A DNA stretch of 47,562 bases, from NCBI RefSeq assembly GCF_014737315.1, contig NZ_JPUF01000028.1:1-47562 (forward strand), read 5' to 3'. The translations under genes were made by a program, and so were the position numbers. This document shows, piece after piece, positions 40,350 through 47,562 of this stretch (position 1 is its first letter; every line of letters starts with the position of its first letter). A model generated the notes under the pieces. That model was given only the letters and a program-made list of their open reading frames with translations, was not told where the DNA came from and ran no database searches. Source of the DNA: Treponema zioleckii (GTDB taxonomy: Bacteria > Spirochaetota > Spirochaetia > Treponematales > Treponemataceae).

Positions 40350-41720
40350 TTAGACAAGACCCTGAGCCATCATAGCTCTTGCTACTTTCAAGAAGCCGTA
40401 GATGTTTGCGCCTGAAACGTAGTCTACAGTTGCGCTTGGAGCGAACTTTTTAGCTGTTTCGTAAGCGTTGTCGTGGATGTTTGTCATAATCTGCTTGAGT
40501 TTTGCATCAACCTCTTCGCGAGTCCATGAGAGGCGCTCTGAGTTCTGAGACATTTCAAGGCCAGAAACTGCTACACCGCCGGCGTTTGAAGCTTTTCCTG
40601 GAGCAAAGAGAACGCCCTTTGACTGCAGATAAGCGATTGCATCTGCACGAGTTGGCATGTTAGCGCCCTCTGCAACGAGTTTTACGCCGTTAGCAACGAG
40701 CTTTTCAGCATCTTCCATGTAGATTTCGTCCTGAGTAGCGCATGGGAATGCACAGTCAGCTTTAACTCCCCATGGCTTTTCGCCCTTGAAGAATTTTGCC
40801 TTTGGATATTTTTTAACGTAAGCGTCAATCTTTTCGCGGCGAGCACGGAATTCCATAACGTAAGCGAGCTTCTCAGCGTCGATTCCGTCTTCGTCAAGGA
40901 TGTAACCTGTTGAATCAGAAAGTGTGATAACTTTTCCGCCCAACTGAGTAACTTTCTCACAAGCGTACTGAGCAACGTTTCCGTCACCAGAAATGATTGC
41001 TGTCTTGCCCTTGAAGTCTGTTCCGGCAGCTTTGAGCATGCACTCTGCAAAGTAGATAAGACCGTAGCCTGTAGCTTCTGGACGAATCAAAGAACCGCCG
41101 AAGTCCAATCCTTTACCTGTAAGAACACCTGTAAAGTTGTTTACGATTCTCTTGTACTGACCGAACATCCAAGCTACTTCGCGTCCGCCTACACCTTTGT
41201 CTCCGGCTGGAACGTCTGTATCTGCACCAATGTGGCGATAAAGTTCTGTCATAAATGACTGGCAGAATCTCATAACTTCTCCGTCTGATTTTCCGTGTGG
41301 ATCGAAGTCAGAACCACCTTTGCCGCCGCCCATTGGAAGGGTTGTCAAAGAGTTTTTGAGAACCTGCTCGAATCCCAAGAATTTAAGAACGTCAAGACCA
41401 ACTTCTGGAGAGAATCGGAGACCTCCTTTGTAAGGTCCGATTGCAGAGTTGAACTGAACGCGGAATCCGCGATTTACGTGTGGCTTACCCTGATCATCTG
41501 TCCACGGAACTCGGAACATGATGATTCTTTCAGGTTCTACAAATCGTTCGAGAACTGCTGTGGTCTCAAGCTCAGGCATTGTGTCTACAACTGGCGAAAG
41601 TGTCTCCAAAACGAGACCGGCTGCCTGCAAAAAATGCTCCTGGTCAGCATAGCGACCCTGAAGTTCTTCCCAAACACGCTTGCAGTAAGCGTTCTTAACG
41701 TTAAAAGATTTGATAGCCAT
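40350..41720 (-). CDS. gdhA: NADP-type glutamate dehydrogenase
   Basis: 456 residues, the usual length of the hexameric family. I place the start at 41720 (MAIKSFNVKNAYC) because AAGGAG lies upstream; 12 extra codons lack support. Catalytic and substrate motifs are intact: VNRGFRVQFNSAIGPYKGGL, LPMGGGKGGSDFDP with the catalytic lysine, DVPAGDKGVGGREVAWMFGQ, and the dinucleotide fold TAIISGDGNVAQYACEK. It interconverts 2-oxoglutarate plus ammonia and glutamate, in the cytoplasm, linking carbon and nitrogen metabolism. It lies 295 bases behind the binding protein of an amino acid transporter on the same strand, so the two may share a nitrogen-related role. Its leader contains several small hairpins (see 41798). 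Confidence 0.95.
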   Translation of the reverse strand: MAIKSFNVKNAYCKRVWEELQGRYADQEHFLQAAGLVLETLSPVVDTMPELETTAVLERFVEPERIIMFRVPWTDDQGKPHVNRGFRVQFNSAIGPYKGGLRFSPEVGLDVLKFLGFEQVLKNSLTTLPMGGGKGGSDFDPHGKSDGEVMRFCQSFMTELYRHIGADTDVPAGDKGVGGREVAWMFGQYKRIVNNFTGVLTGKGLDFGGSLIRPEATGYGLIYFAECMLKAAGTDFKGKTAIISGDGNVAQYACEKVTQLGGKVITLSDSTGYILDEDGIDAEKLAYVMEFRARREKIDAYVKKYPKAKFFKGEKPWGVKADCAFPCATQDEIYMEDAEKLVANGVKLVAEGANMPTRADAIAYLQSKGVLFAPGKASNAGGVAVSGLEMSQNSERLSWTREEVDAKLKQIMTNIHDNAYETAKKFAPSATVDYVSGANIYGFLKVARAMMAQGLV

Positions 41721-41797
41721 ATCGCGTAACTCCTTGGCTCGGTTTGCGTTTCGCATCCCGATTTTTTAATGTCTGCGTTTTTTAATTCAAAAAATGC

Positions 41798-41889
41798 AAA
41801 AAAAAAGACAAAAATGTCTCAAACAAAACTCGACGATTTTTCTGACGGGCAGAATAAAACCTCAAGGTTTATTTTAGACATCTTTGTCT
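41798..41889 (-). promoter_or_regulatory. Possible attenuator-like leader of gdhA
   Basis: Minus-strand leader with AGACA-aaga-TGTCT (41889-41876), AATAAACC/GGTTTTATT (41873-41853) and AGACA-tttt-TGTCT followed by nine T (41819-41798). Identical AGACA/TGTCT arms could pair alternatively, so terminator versus antiterminator folding is conceivable. I cannot match it to a known riboswitch class. Confidence 0.35.
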
Positions 41890-41904
41890 GCAAGTTAGTT
41901 TAGT

Positions 41905-41990
41905 GAAAATAAAAATCCGTGTCTAGCATTTACGAAAAAAGGCAGAATAAATTTTTGTCTTTTTCTCGCCATATTGCCCAGGCACGGATT
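41905..41990 (-). terminator. Possible terminator of the binding-protein gene
   Basis: On the minus strand AATCCGTG (41990-41983) pairs with CACGGATT (41921-41914) followed by TTTATTTT; an inner GGCA/TGCC stem is available. The loop is long, so it is either a multi-branched terminator or a structured 3' end. Confidence 0.45.
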
Positions 41991-42015
41991 AGGCGTTCCT
42001 CAGGGGGTTAAAAAA

Positions 42016-42867
42016 TTAGAGGGTTCCGCCTTCTACTACAAGGTTGTTTGCATCAGACTGCGGACCGTACACTTCCCGGAGTGTTGCTTCGTAGTCTGCG
42101 TGGAAGAACTGTTCTTTTGCCAGGGACTTGATTTCATCGTTAATCCAGTTAAGGAGTTCTGTATTTCCTTTCTGAACTGCCGGTGCGATTGTGTCCAGGT
42201 CTCCGAGGGATTCGATTCCGACTGTAAAGCCGTTGTTTTCAATTGCCCAGGCAAGAACTTCCGTGTTGTCTGTGGAAAGAGCTGCTCCGCGGCCGTCAAG
42301 AAGTGCGTTGTAAGCTTCTGCATACTGGTCGAATTTAAGCAACTTAACTTCTGGGTAATGTTCCGTAAAATATGTTTCTGCCGTCGTTCCTTTTGCAATG
42401 ATGAGTGTTTTTCCGTTTAAGTCTTCCGGAGTTTTTATAAGGTCGTTGTCATTTGAAACTACGCCGAGGGCACATTTCATGTACGGCAGCGCGAAATCTA
42501 CTTTTTCTGCGCGGGCTGGCGTTACTGTAAAATTTGCAAGTACAAGGTCAACTTTCTTGGTTTCAAGAACTTCAACTCGTGCGGCTGCTTCAACAGGAAC
42601 GTATTCTGCTTTTACGCCAAGGTCTGCGGCAATTCGCTCCGCAAAGTAAACGTCGTATCCCTGGTACTTTCCGTTTTCATCAACATAACCAAAAGGTTTC
42701 TTGTCGCTGAAAACTGCAATCTTGATTGTTCCACGTTCCTTTATCTTTTCAATTGAAGATTTTTCAGAAACAGGTTCTGCTTTTGCTTCTGATTCCTTTT
42801 TCTGGCATCCTGCAAATAAAGCAAGAATCAATGCCGAAATTGCGATGAGACTTAGTATTTTTTTCAT
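42016..42867 (-). CDS. Polar amino acid ABC transporter, substrate-binding lipoprotein
   Basis: 283 residues of the SBP_bac_3 family. The signal MKKILSLIAISALILALFAG is followed by CQKKES, a lipobox, so it is membrane anchored. Family landmarks: IKIAVFSDKKPFGYVDENGK, GYDVYFAERIAADLG, VDLVLANFTVTPARAEKVDF, and LIIAKGTTAETYF. It should deliver a polar amino acid (Gln, Glu, Arg, His or Cys types are known; not distinguishable here) to the permeases encoded upstream. Start at 42867 behind AAGGAG. It has its own promoter within a palindrome (42901-42939), so it may be made in excess over the membrane components. Confidence 0.92.
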   Translation of the reverse strand: MKKILSLIAISALILALFAGCQKKESEAKAEPVSEKSSIEKIKERGTIKIAVFSDKKPFGYVDENGKYQGYDVYFAERIAADLGVKAEYVPVEAAARVEVLETKKVDLVLANFTVTPARAEKVDFALPYMKCALGVVSNDNDLIKTPEDLNGKTLIIAKGTTAETYFTEHYPEVKLLKFDQYAEAYNALLDGRGAALSTDNTEVLAWAIENNGFTVGIESLGDLDTIAPAVQKGNTELLNWINDEIKSLAKEQFFHADYEATLREVYGPQSDANNLVVEGGTL

Positions 42868-42900
42868 ATCGACTCCTTGATTTGAGAATTTAATGAAATA

Positions 42901-42939
42901 GTTGTACCGTTTTATTACCTAGTATGTCAATAGGTAATA
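42901..42939 (-). promoter_or_regulatory. Promoter with overlapping palindromic operator
   Basis: On the minus strand a consensus TTGACA (-35, 42930-42925) and TACAAC (-10, 42906-42901) with 18-nt spacing end about 34 nt before the ATG. The -35 lies in the loop between exact inverted arms TATTACCTA (42913-42921 and 42931-42939), as expected for a repressor site. Confidence 0.55.
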
Positions 42940-42971
42940 TGTGAAATTTATCAATTCTCAATTTTCAGTTT

Positions 42972-43747
42972 TCACTCGCTTTGGATGTGTTCATTTCCAG
43001 CTGTCCTTGATTCAAACGTAAAAGTTTTCAAAAAATTTCTTGCGCGTTCTGTCTTAGGATTTGTAAAAAATTCTTCCGGAGAGGCCTCTTCTACGATGTT
43101 GCCGCCTTCACCCAAAAAAATGATTCTGTCTGCTATTGCGCGGGCAAAAGCCATCTGATGAGTTACGATAATCATCGTTTTTCCTTCTTTTGCAAGGTCC
43201 ATCATAAGGTCAAGGACTTCCCGCACCATTTCGGGGTCAAGGGCCGCAGTAACTTCGTCAAAAAGCATGATTTCAGGATGCATACAAAGGGCGCGGACAA
43301 TCGCTGTGCGTTGTTTTTGTCCTCCTGAAAGTTGGCGCGGAAAGGAATTTTTTTATCGATAAGGCCGATTCTTTTTAAAAGCTGCTCAGCCTCGTTTTTT
43401 ACTTCTGCCGGGTTTCTTTTTTGCACTTTTACTGGTGCAAGAAGAATGTTTTTAAGAACCGTAAGGTGCGGAAACAGTTCATAGCTCTGAAAAACCATTC
43501 CGATTTTCTGACGGATTAAGTGCATGTCTTTTTTTCGGTTTGAAATCAATTCGCCGTCAAGAAGAATTTCTCCGCCCTGAATTTTTTCAAGCCCGTTTAT
43601 ACAGCGGAGAAGAGTAGATTTTCCGCAGCCGGAAGGTCCTAAAATAACGACGACTTCGCCTTTTTTTACCGAAAGACTCAAATTCTCTATGATTGTCACG
43701 CCGTCTGAAAATGTTTTCTGTAAATTTTTTATTTCTAAAAGTGCCAT
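42972..43747 (-). pseudogene. Polar amino acid ABC transporter ATPase gene, frameshifted in a T7 run
   Basis: Two overlapping frames (43747-43202 and 43283-42972) together give a complete ATPase. The first carries Walker A GPSGCGKST (37-45) and the Q-loop VFQSYELF; after LIDKK the given frame becomes nonsense. Adding one T on the plus strand at 43348-43354 (A7 to A8 on the coding strand) restores FPRQLSGGQKQRTAIVRAL, i.e. the ABC signature, and joins Walker B IMLFDEVTAALDPE and the switch THQMAF, total 258 residues. As written, neither half could hydrolyse ATP and the importer would be dead. It lies in the transporter operon, 37 nt after the permease gene, behind AAAGGAA. A one-base homopolymer error is the simplest explanation. 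Confidence 0.88.
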
Positions 43748-43784
43748 ATTCTATTCCTTTCTGAAATCCCTAAAAATCCGAATT

Positions 43785-44471
43785 TTAGATTTTTTGTCGC
43801 TTTTCAATATACTTTGCCAGAATCGAAAGTACTTCGCAGACCAGAAAGTACATAAAAAAAATGACTGCATAAACTGCAATTGATGCCGTTGGAATTGTCA
43901 TTCTGTTTGCGTCGATAATCTGCTGTCCGATTTTTACAACTTCGATTACGCCCACAAAAACTATTAGGGAAGTGGTTTTTACCATTCTGGTTATAAGGTT
44001 CATGCAGAGCGGAACAAGTCTTCCGATTGCTTGCGGGGCAATTACATACAGAAAGATTTGCCGCTCTGTAAGTCCGAGCGCACGTCCGCTTTCGTATTGG
44101 TGTTCTGGCAGTGTCGTAATCGTGCCGCGTACCAGGTCTCCCATTTCTGCTGTTCCCCACAACGTAAATACAAGAATCGAAGCTGCTTCTCCGCTTAAGG
44201 AAATCCCAAATGAACGGGTCAGCCCGTAATAGGCGATGAACAGAAGAACCAGCTGTGGCATAATTCGCATGACTTCCAGATAGATTTTTGTTACTGCCTT
44301 AATTAGAGGATTTTTCCAGGTCATTGCGATTCCTAAAAGCGTTCCCAAAAAAATTGAAAAAATTACCGAAACGGCAGAAATCCAAATTGTGACCCAAAGC
44401 CCTGAAAGAAGCCTGAGAAAATTTGTGCCCATAAAAAGCACGCTGAATGCAGTTGAAATTGCTTCCGTCAT
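43785..44471 (-). CDS. Polar amino acid ABC transporter permease
   Basis: 228 residues, HisM/GlnP type, about five membrane helices. The EAA-loop that docks the ATPase is seen as YESGRALGLTERQIFLYVIAPQA (the first residues are EHQ). MPQLVLLFIAYYGL and TSLIVFVGVIEV are typical helices. It starts immediately after the TAA of the neighbouring permease gene (TAAATG), with GGGAGG just upstream. It forms a heterodimeric channel with the other permease. Confidence 0.92.
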   Translation of the reverse strand: MTEAISTAFSVLFMGTNFLRLLSGLWVTIWISAVSVIFSIFLGTLLGIAMTWKNPLIKAVTKIYLEVMRIMPQLVLLFIAYYGLTRSFGISLSGEAASILVFTLWGTAEMGDLVRGTITTLPEHQYESGRALGLTERQIFLYVIAPQAIGRLVPLCMNLITRMVKTTSLIVFVGVIEVVKIGQQIIDANRMTIPTASIAVYAVIFFMYFLVCEVLSILAKYIEKRQKI

Positions 44472-45134
44472 TTAGTGCCTCCCGAATTGTGCGAAGTTAA
44501 GTTTCCGCTCCGCAATTCCTGTCAGGACTGAAATTGGAATCAACAGGATAAAATATGAAACGACAAGCATCATAAGGGCTTCTTCCGTTTTGTAATACAG
44601 CCCGATAAGGTCTTTTGCCACATACATTAAATCCGCCATTGCAACTGCACTGAAAACTGAAGTTTCTTTTATCAGAAAAAGTATATTTGCGCACAAGCCT
44701 GGCAAGGAAAGCGTAAATGCTTGCGGAAAAACGACATACAGCATTATCTGCATTTTTTTGAGTCCGAGGCTTTTTGCACTTTCAATCTGACTTTTTGAAA
44801 CTGATTCCAGAGCCGACCGAAAAGTTTCTTCCATATAACTTCCGCCCAAGAACGTCATTCCAATCAAGCAACACTGAAGGGATGAAAGTTTTATGCCAAT
44901 GCGCGGGCAGGCAAAATACAGAAAGAAAAGCTGAATGAGCAAAGGCGTGTTCCTTGAAAGCTCCACGTAGGCTCCTGCGATTTTTGAAAGGACTGGAACC
45001 TTTTCGTATCTGAGGAGCGAAGTTACAGTTCCGACTGCTATTGAAAGCAGAATGCCGGCAGCCGCGATGCGGAGTGTCAGCCATGCTGCTTCCTGGTACA
45101 TAGGAATAAATTTTTGAATAAATGTAAAATCCAT
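44472..45134 (-). CDS. Polar amino acid ABC transporter permease
   Basis: 220 residues, HisQ/GlnP type, first gene of the transporter operon. The N terminus AAWLTLRIAAAGILLSIAVG and VELSRNTPLLIQLFFLYFA are family hallmarks; the EAA-loop is IESAKSLGLKKMQIMLYVVF. AGGAAATT precedes the ATG. With the second permease, the ATPase and the binding lipoprotein it makes a complete importer; only the ATPase gene is damaged in this sequence. Confidence 0.92.
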   Translation of the reverse strand: MDFTFIQKFIPMYQEAAWLTLRIAAAGILLSIAVGTVTSLLRYEKVPVLSKIAGAYVELSRNTPLLIQLFFLYFACPRIGIKLSSLQCCLIGMTFLGGSYMEETFRSALESVSKSQIESAKSLGLKKMQIMLYVVFPQAFTLSLPGLCANILFLIKETSVFSAVAMADLMYVAKDLIGLYYKTEEALMMLVVSYFILLIPISVLTGIAERKLNFAQFGRH

Positions 45135-45623
45135 AATTTCCTAGTTAGTATATCTGAATTATATATATTTTGTCTTTAGAAATTCTGCTTATTTTAGTTG
45201 AAGCATGCTTTTTTTAATCGACCTTCAAATTCATTTTGGGAAACTCATCCGATTTTGTGGAGAAAAAACTGTGTCAATGTGATTTGTATAAAGTTTTGTT
45301 ATTTATGAAAAATAGTTTAATTTTTCTTTAAAATTATTTGAATTTTTTAAAAGGTAGATTAATATTAATTTAAGTATGTTTTTAGATTGAAACGAAATCA
45401 AAATACCCAAGTTCCCCTGCCAGCCCGCAGAAACATTTCGTTAGATGCATGAAAGCATATTTATCCCCTATTTTTTTTAGGCCGAATTTCTGCAGAGGAA
45501 TTCGGCTTTTTTTGTTTAAAGTGATAAAATTGAACGCAGAAATAATTTTTGGGCGCAGCTGAACGCAAATGTGTGCTGATTGGGTTCGGATATATTCAAA
45601 AAAAATTTTATTTGGAGGAAGCC
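45135..45623. other. Long AT-rich spacer with an orphan terminator
   Basis: About 490 bases between divergent genes. There is no open reading frame of note on either strand. The plus strand ends in a strong terminator at 45481-45513, so a short non-coding transcript or a leader of the sirtuin gene is likely. An ATGC/GCAT mini-hairpin lies at about 45443-45456. Confidence 0.5.
45481..45513 (+). terminator. Rho-independent terminator without an upstream gene
   Basis: GCCGAATT (45481-45488) pairs exactly with AATTCGGC (45499-45506), then seven T. It is 110 bases before the sirtuin start and no plus-strand gene ends upstream. Confidence 0.85.
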
Positions 45624-46361
45624 ATGAACGAAAAAATTGAAAAGTTGCAGAAAATGATTGATGAGTCTTCTAAGATTGTTTTTTTTGGCGGTGCGGGAGT
45701 TTCTACCGAGAGCGGAATTCCTGATTTTAGGAGTCAGGATGGCTTGTACAACCAAAAATGGAAGTATCCGCCGGAAGTTATCATCTCTAGGTCTTTTTTT
45801 GACAAAAATCCGAAAGAATTCTACAGATTTTATCGTGAAAAATTGATTATAAAAGATGTGAAGCCAAATGTTACGCATTTAAAACTTGCGGAACTGGAAA
45901 GGACCGGAAAACTTTCTGCCGTGGTTACGCAGAATATAGACGGACTTCATCAGGAAGCGGGGAGCAAGCGGGTTTTTGAGCTTCACGGAAGCACTTTGCG
46001 CAATTTCTGCATGAATTGTCATGCTCCGTACGGAATTGATTTTATTGCCGAGAGCGAGAATGCCGAGGACAAAATTCCCCGTTGCACTAAATGTGGCGGA
46101 ATCGTTAAGCCGGACGTTGTTCTGTACGAGGAAGGTCTTGATGAAAATGTTATTGAAGGCGCGATAAACGCGATTTCTGAGGCCGACATGCTGATTATTG
46201 GCGGTACGTCGCTCGTGGTTTATCCTGCCGCGGGGTTGATTCGCTATTTTAGGGGAAATCATTTGGTTTTGATTAACAAAAGCGAGACTGCCGCCGATGC
46301 GAACGCGGATTTGGTGATTCACGATTCGCTTGGAAAAGTCTTTGAGCAGATAAAAGTCTAA
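45624..46361 (+). CDS. NAD-dependent protein deacylase (sirtuin, SIR2 family)
   Basis: 245 residues from ATG 45624, which follows GGAGGAA by 4 nt; the open frame extends 25 codons further upstream without support. The NAD-binding motifs GAGVSTESGIPDFRS and TQNIDGLHQEAGS, the catalytic histidine in FELHGS, and the zinc-binding pairs CMNC and CTKC are all intact. It should remove acetyl or longer acyl groups from protein lysines, yielding nicotinamide and O-acyl-ADP-ribose. It may be preceded by an attenuator-like terminator (45481). Confidence 0.95.
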   Translation: MNEKIEKLQKMIDESSKIVFFGGAGVSTESGIPDFRSQDGLYNQKWKYPPEVIISRSFFDKNPKEFYRFYREKLIIKDVKPNVTHLKLAELERTGKLSAVVTQNIDGLHQEAGSKRVFELHGSTLRNFCMNCHAPYGIDFIAESENAEDKIPRCTKCGGIVKPDVVLYEEGLDENVIEGAINAISEADMLIIGGTSLVVYPAAGLIRYFRGNHLVLINKSETAADANADLVIHDSLGKVFEQIKV

Positions 46362-46447
46362 GCGCTGAGCTTTCACTGGTGGTTGGCTTTGTCAAAACCG
46401 CCTTTTTATCTGTTAGAAAAGAAAAATATATTTTTTGGGAGAAAAAA

Positions 46448-47086
46448 ATGAGAATTGCTCTTATTAATGAGAATTCACAGGCTGCAAAAAATGCAGTGAT
46501 TGAGTCGGCTTTGAAGAAAGTTGTGGCTCCTCGTGGTTGGGAAGTTGTTAACTACGGAATGTATTCTGCTGATGATAAGGCTCAGCTCACTTACGTTCAG
46601 AACGGAATTCTTGCGGCTACGCTTTTGAATTCTGGTGCGGTTGACTTTGTTGTGACTGGTTGCGGAACTGGCGAGGGCGCAATGCTCGCGTTGAACAGTT
46701 TTCCTGGCGTAATTTGCGGTCACGTTGCAACTCCTTTGGACGCGTACACTTTTGCACAGATTAACGACGGAAATGCGATTTCTATTCCGTTTGCGCTCGG
46801 TTTTGGCTGGGGCGGAGATTTGAATCTTGAGTACATTTTTGAAAAGCTCTTCTCTGAGCCGTTTGGCGGCGGATATCCAAAGGAGCGCGTTGTTCCTGAG
46901 CAGAGAAACAAGAAGATTCTTGACGGCGTTCGTGCGACTGTATTCAAGCCGTTCACCGACATTTTAAAGTCTCTCGACAAAGATTTGGTAAAAGGTGCTT
47001 TTGCCGGCGAGAAATTCCAGGAATATTTCTTCCGAGATGCAAAAGACGAGGCTATAAAAGAGACTGTAAAAGCTTTGTTGGCATAA
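46448..47086 (+). CDS. RpiB/LacA/LacB-family sugar-phosphate isomerase
   Basis: 212 residues from ATG 46448 (GGGAG upstream). The RpiB-type motif VTGCGTGEGAMLALNSFPGV carries the cysteine base and GTG loop, followed by NDGNAISIPFALGFGWGGDL. Canonical RpiB is ~150 residues; this belongs to a longer subgroup with a C-terminal helical extension (from about residue 145). It should interconvert an aldose and ketose phosphate (ribose-5-P/ribulose-5-P, galactose-6-P/tagatose-6-P or similar). It lies 86 bases behind the sirtuin and may be co-transcribed. The palindrome at 47120-47249 with a terminal T-run could end the transcript. Confidence 0.85.
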   Translation: MRIALINENSQAAKNAVIESALKKVVAPRGWEVVNYGMYSADDKAQLTYVQNGILAATLLNSGAVDFVVTGCGTGEGAMLALNSFPGVICGHVATPLDAYTFAQINDGNAISIPFALGFGWGGDLNLEYIFEKLFSEPFGGGYPKERVVPEQRNKKILDGVRATVFKPFTDILKSLDKDLVKGAFAGEKFQEYFFRDAKDEAIKETVKALLA

Positions 47087-47119
47087 GATAAGCGACTGAA
47101 AAGTTAGAGTTTTCAGACG

Positions 47120-47249
47120 AAGGGGGATGTCCTAAAAGTATTGTCATTCTGAATTTGTTTCAGTATCTACGCTTCATATAGTGTAGAGATTCCGAAACGA
47201 GTTCGGAATGACACTGTGTTAAGAACTTATTGGACAGCCCCTTTTTTTT
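47120..47249 (+). repeat. Nested palindromic repeat ending in a T-run
   Basis: Outer arms AAGGGGGATGTCCTAAAAGT and ACTTATTGGACAGCCCCTT (about 17 of 20 paired) enclose a full dispersed repeat (47138-47213, TTGTCATTCTGAAT ... GAGTTCGGAATGACA). Eight T follow on the plus strand, so it can also serve as terminator for the isomerase gene. Confidence 0.65.
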
Positions 47250-47396
47250 AATATCAGATAGTTGGTTAAAAAAAAGTATTAAAATCTGTAGTTTTTTGAC
47301 TTTTTCGAATCCTGTTTACAAACTTGAAAATCCATATAACTGCACTTTTCCGCCTGCCAGACAAATAATCGATGAATTTCCGGGCTTTTGGAAATT

Positions 47397-47496
47397 GCGA
47401 GCGGCGCGCGGAGCAATAAAACAGCCTCTCCGAGTCGCCGCAGTGCTTGTCGCGGCGAGTCGGAAGCCCCTGTAAGTGGCCCCGCCAAAGCGCGAG
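47397..47496. repeat. Structured intergenic repeat, copy B
   Basis: Aligns to 6-104. The stem CCGAGTCGCCGC (47430-47441) with GCGGCGAGTCGG (47452-47463) has one mismatch; loop contains TGCTTG. Sequence differs from copy A in the stem but pairing is preserved. No gene is seen in 47087-47562. Confidence 0.6.
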
Positions 47497-47501
47497 TTTT
47501 G

Positions 47502-47552
47502 GGAAACGCTAAAAGCTATTTTGTGCTTGGAAAATTTTACGTGTGCGTTTCC
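47502..47552. repeat. GGAAACGC hairpin repeat
   Basis: GGAAACGC (47502-47509) pairs exactly with GCGTTTCC (47545-47552). Same family as 36064-36112. Confidence 0.6.
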
Positions 47553-47562
47553 GAAAAGTCGC

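Noticed and set aside
45147-45176. Promoter AAGACA-18-TATACT for the transporter operon
   Set aside because: The implied transcription start would fall inside the ribosome binding site, leaving almost no leader.
1-47562. tRNA and rRNA genes
   Set aside because: No cloverleaf with a TTC-type T-loop and acceptor pairing, and no conserved rRNA segments, were found on either strand by eye.

Overview
The window looks like a spirochaete chromosome segment, most likely a host- or rumen-associated Treponema. The reasons are several lipoproteins with relaxed spirochaetal lipoboxes (ATSC, TACS, LASC, AGCQ), two giant tandem Ig-like surface proteins, a Listeria-Bacteroides-repeat lipoprotein, abundant c-di-GMP and chemotaxis genes, and many short palindromic intergenic repeats. 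Genus level is inference. I see no rRNA, tRNA, CRISPR array or complete transposon.

Layout. 1-7.8 kb: a GDT1/UPF0016 cation transporter (-), a hairpin-rich spacer, then a 2074-residue secreted Ig-like protein with a beta-barrel-like tail. 8.2-20 kb: a 3916-residue Ig-like lipoprotein. 20-21.5 kb: an Rpn-type PD-(D/E)XK nuclease gene with a strong internal ribosome binding site and ATG, a 12-bp tandem repeat, an exact 100-bp downstream duplication that begins at that internal ATG, and duplicated terminators on both flanks. 21.7-28.4 kb: a chemotaxis receptor, a LuxR-type regulator, a secreted propeller-like protein and a solute-binding lipoprotein. 28.5-32.9 kb: a c-di-GMP locus with an HD-GYP-like protein (degenerate), an intact GGDEF protein (translationally coupled), and a divergent GGDEF/EAL gene broken by one in-frame TGA. 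32.9-34.9 kb: a PurF-like protein without the catalytic cysteine, coupled to a histidine phosphatase. 35-40 kb: two lipoprotein genes each frameshifted by one base near the 5' end, an ACT-domain protein, a methyltransferase and a PIN-domain toxin-antitoxin pair. 40-45 kb: glutamate dehydrogenase and a polar amino acid ABC transporter (ATPase gene frameshifted). 45-47.5 kb: a sirtuin and an RpiB-family isomerase.

How genes fit together. The transporter and glutamate dehydrogenase point to amino acid uptake linked to glutamate/ammonia metabolism. In the c-di-GMP locus synthesis looks intact, while both degradative proteins look impaired. The two giant Ig-like proteins share domain type and probably form an envelope or surface pair.

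The strongest candidate for an under-described system is the Rpn locus, whose internal start predicts a C-terminal protein within the nuclease gene, as reported for E. coli Rpn intragenic antitoxins. Three frameshifts between 35.2 and 43.4 kb all map to or beside A/T homopolymers, so sequencing error must be excluded before they are read as biology.
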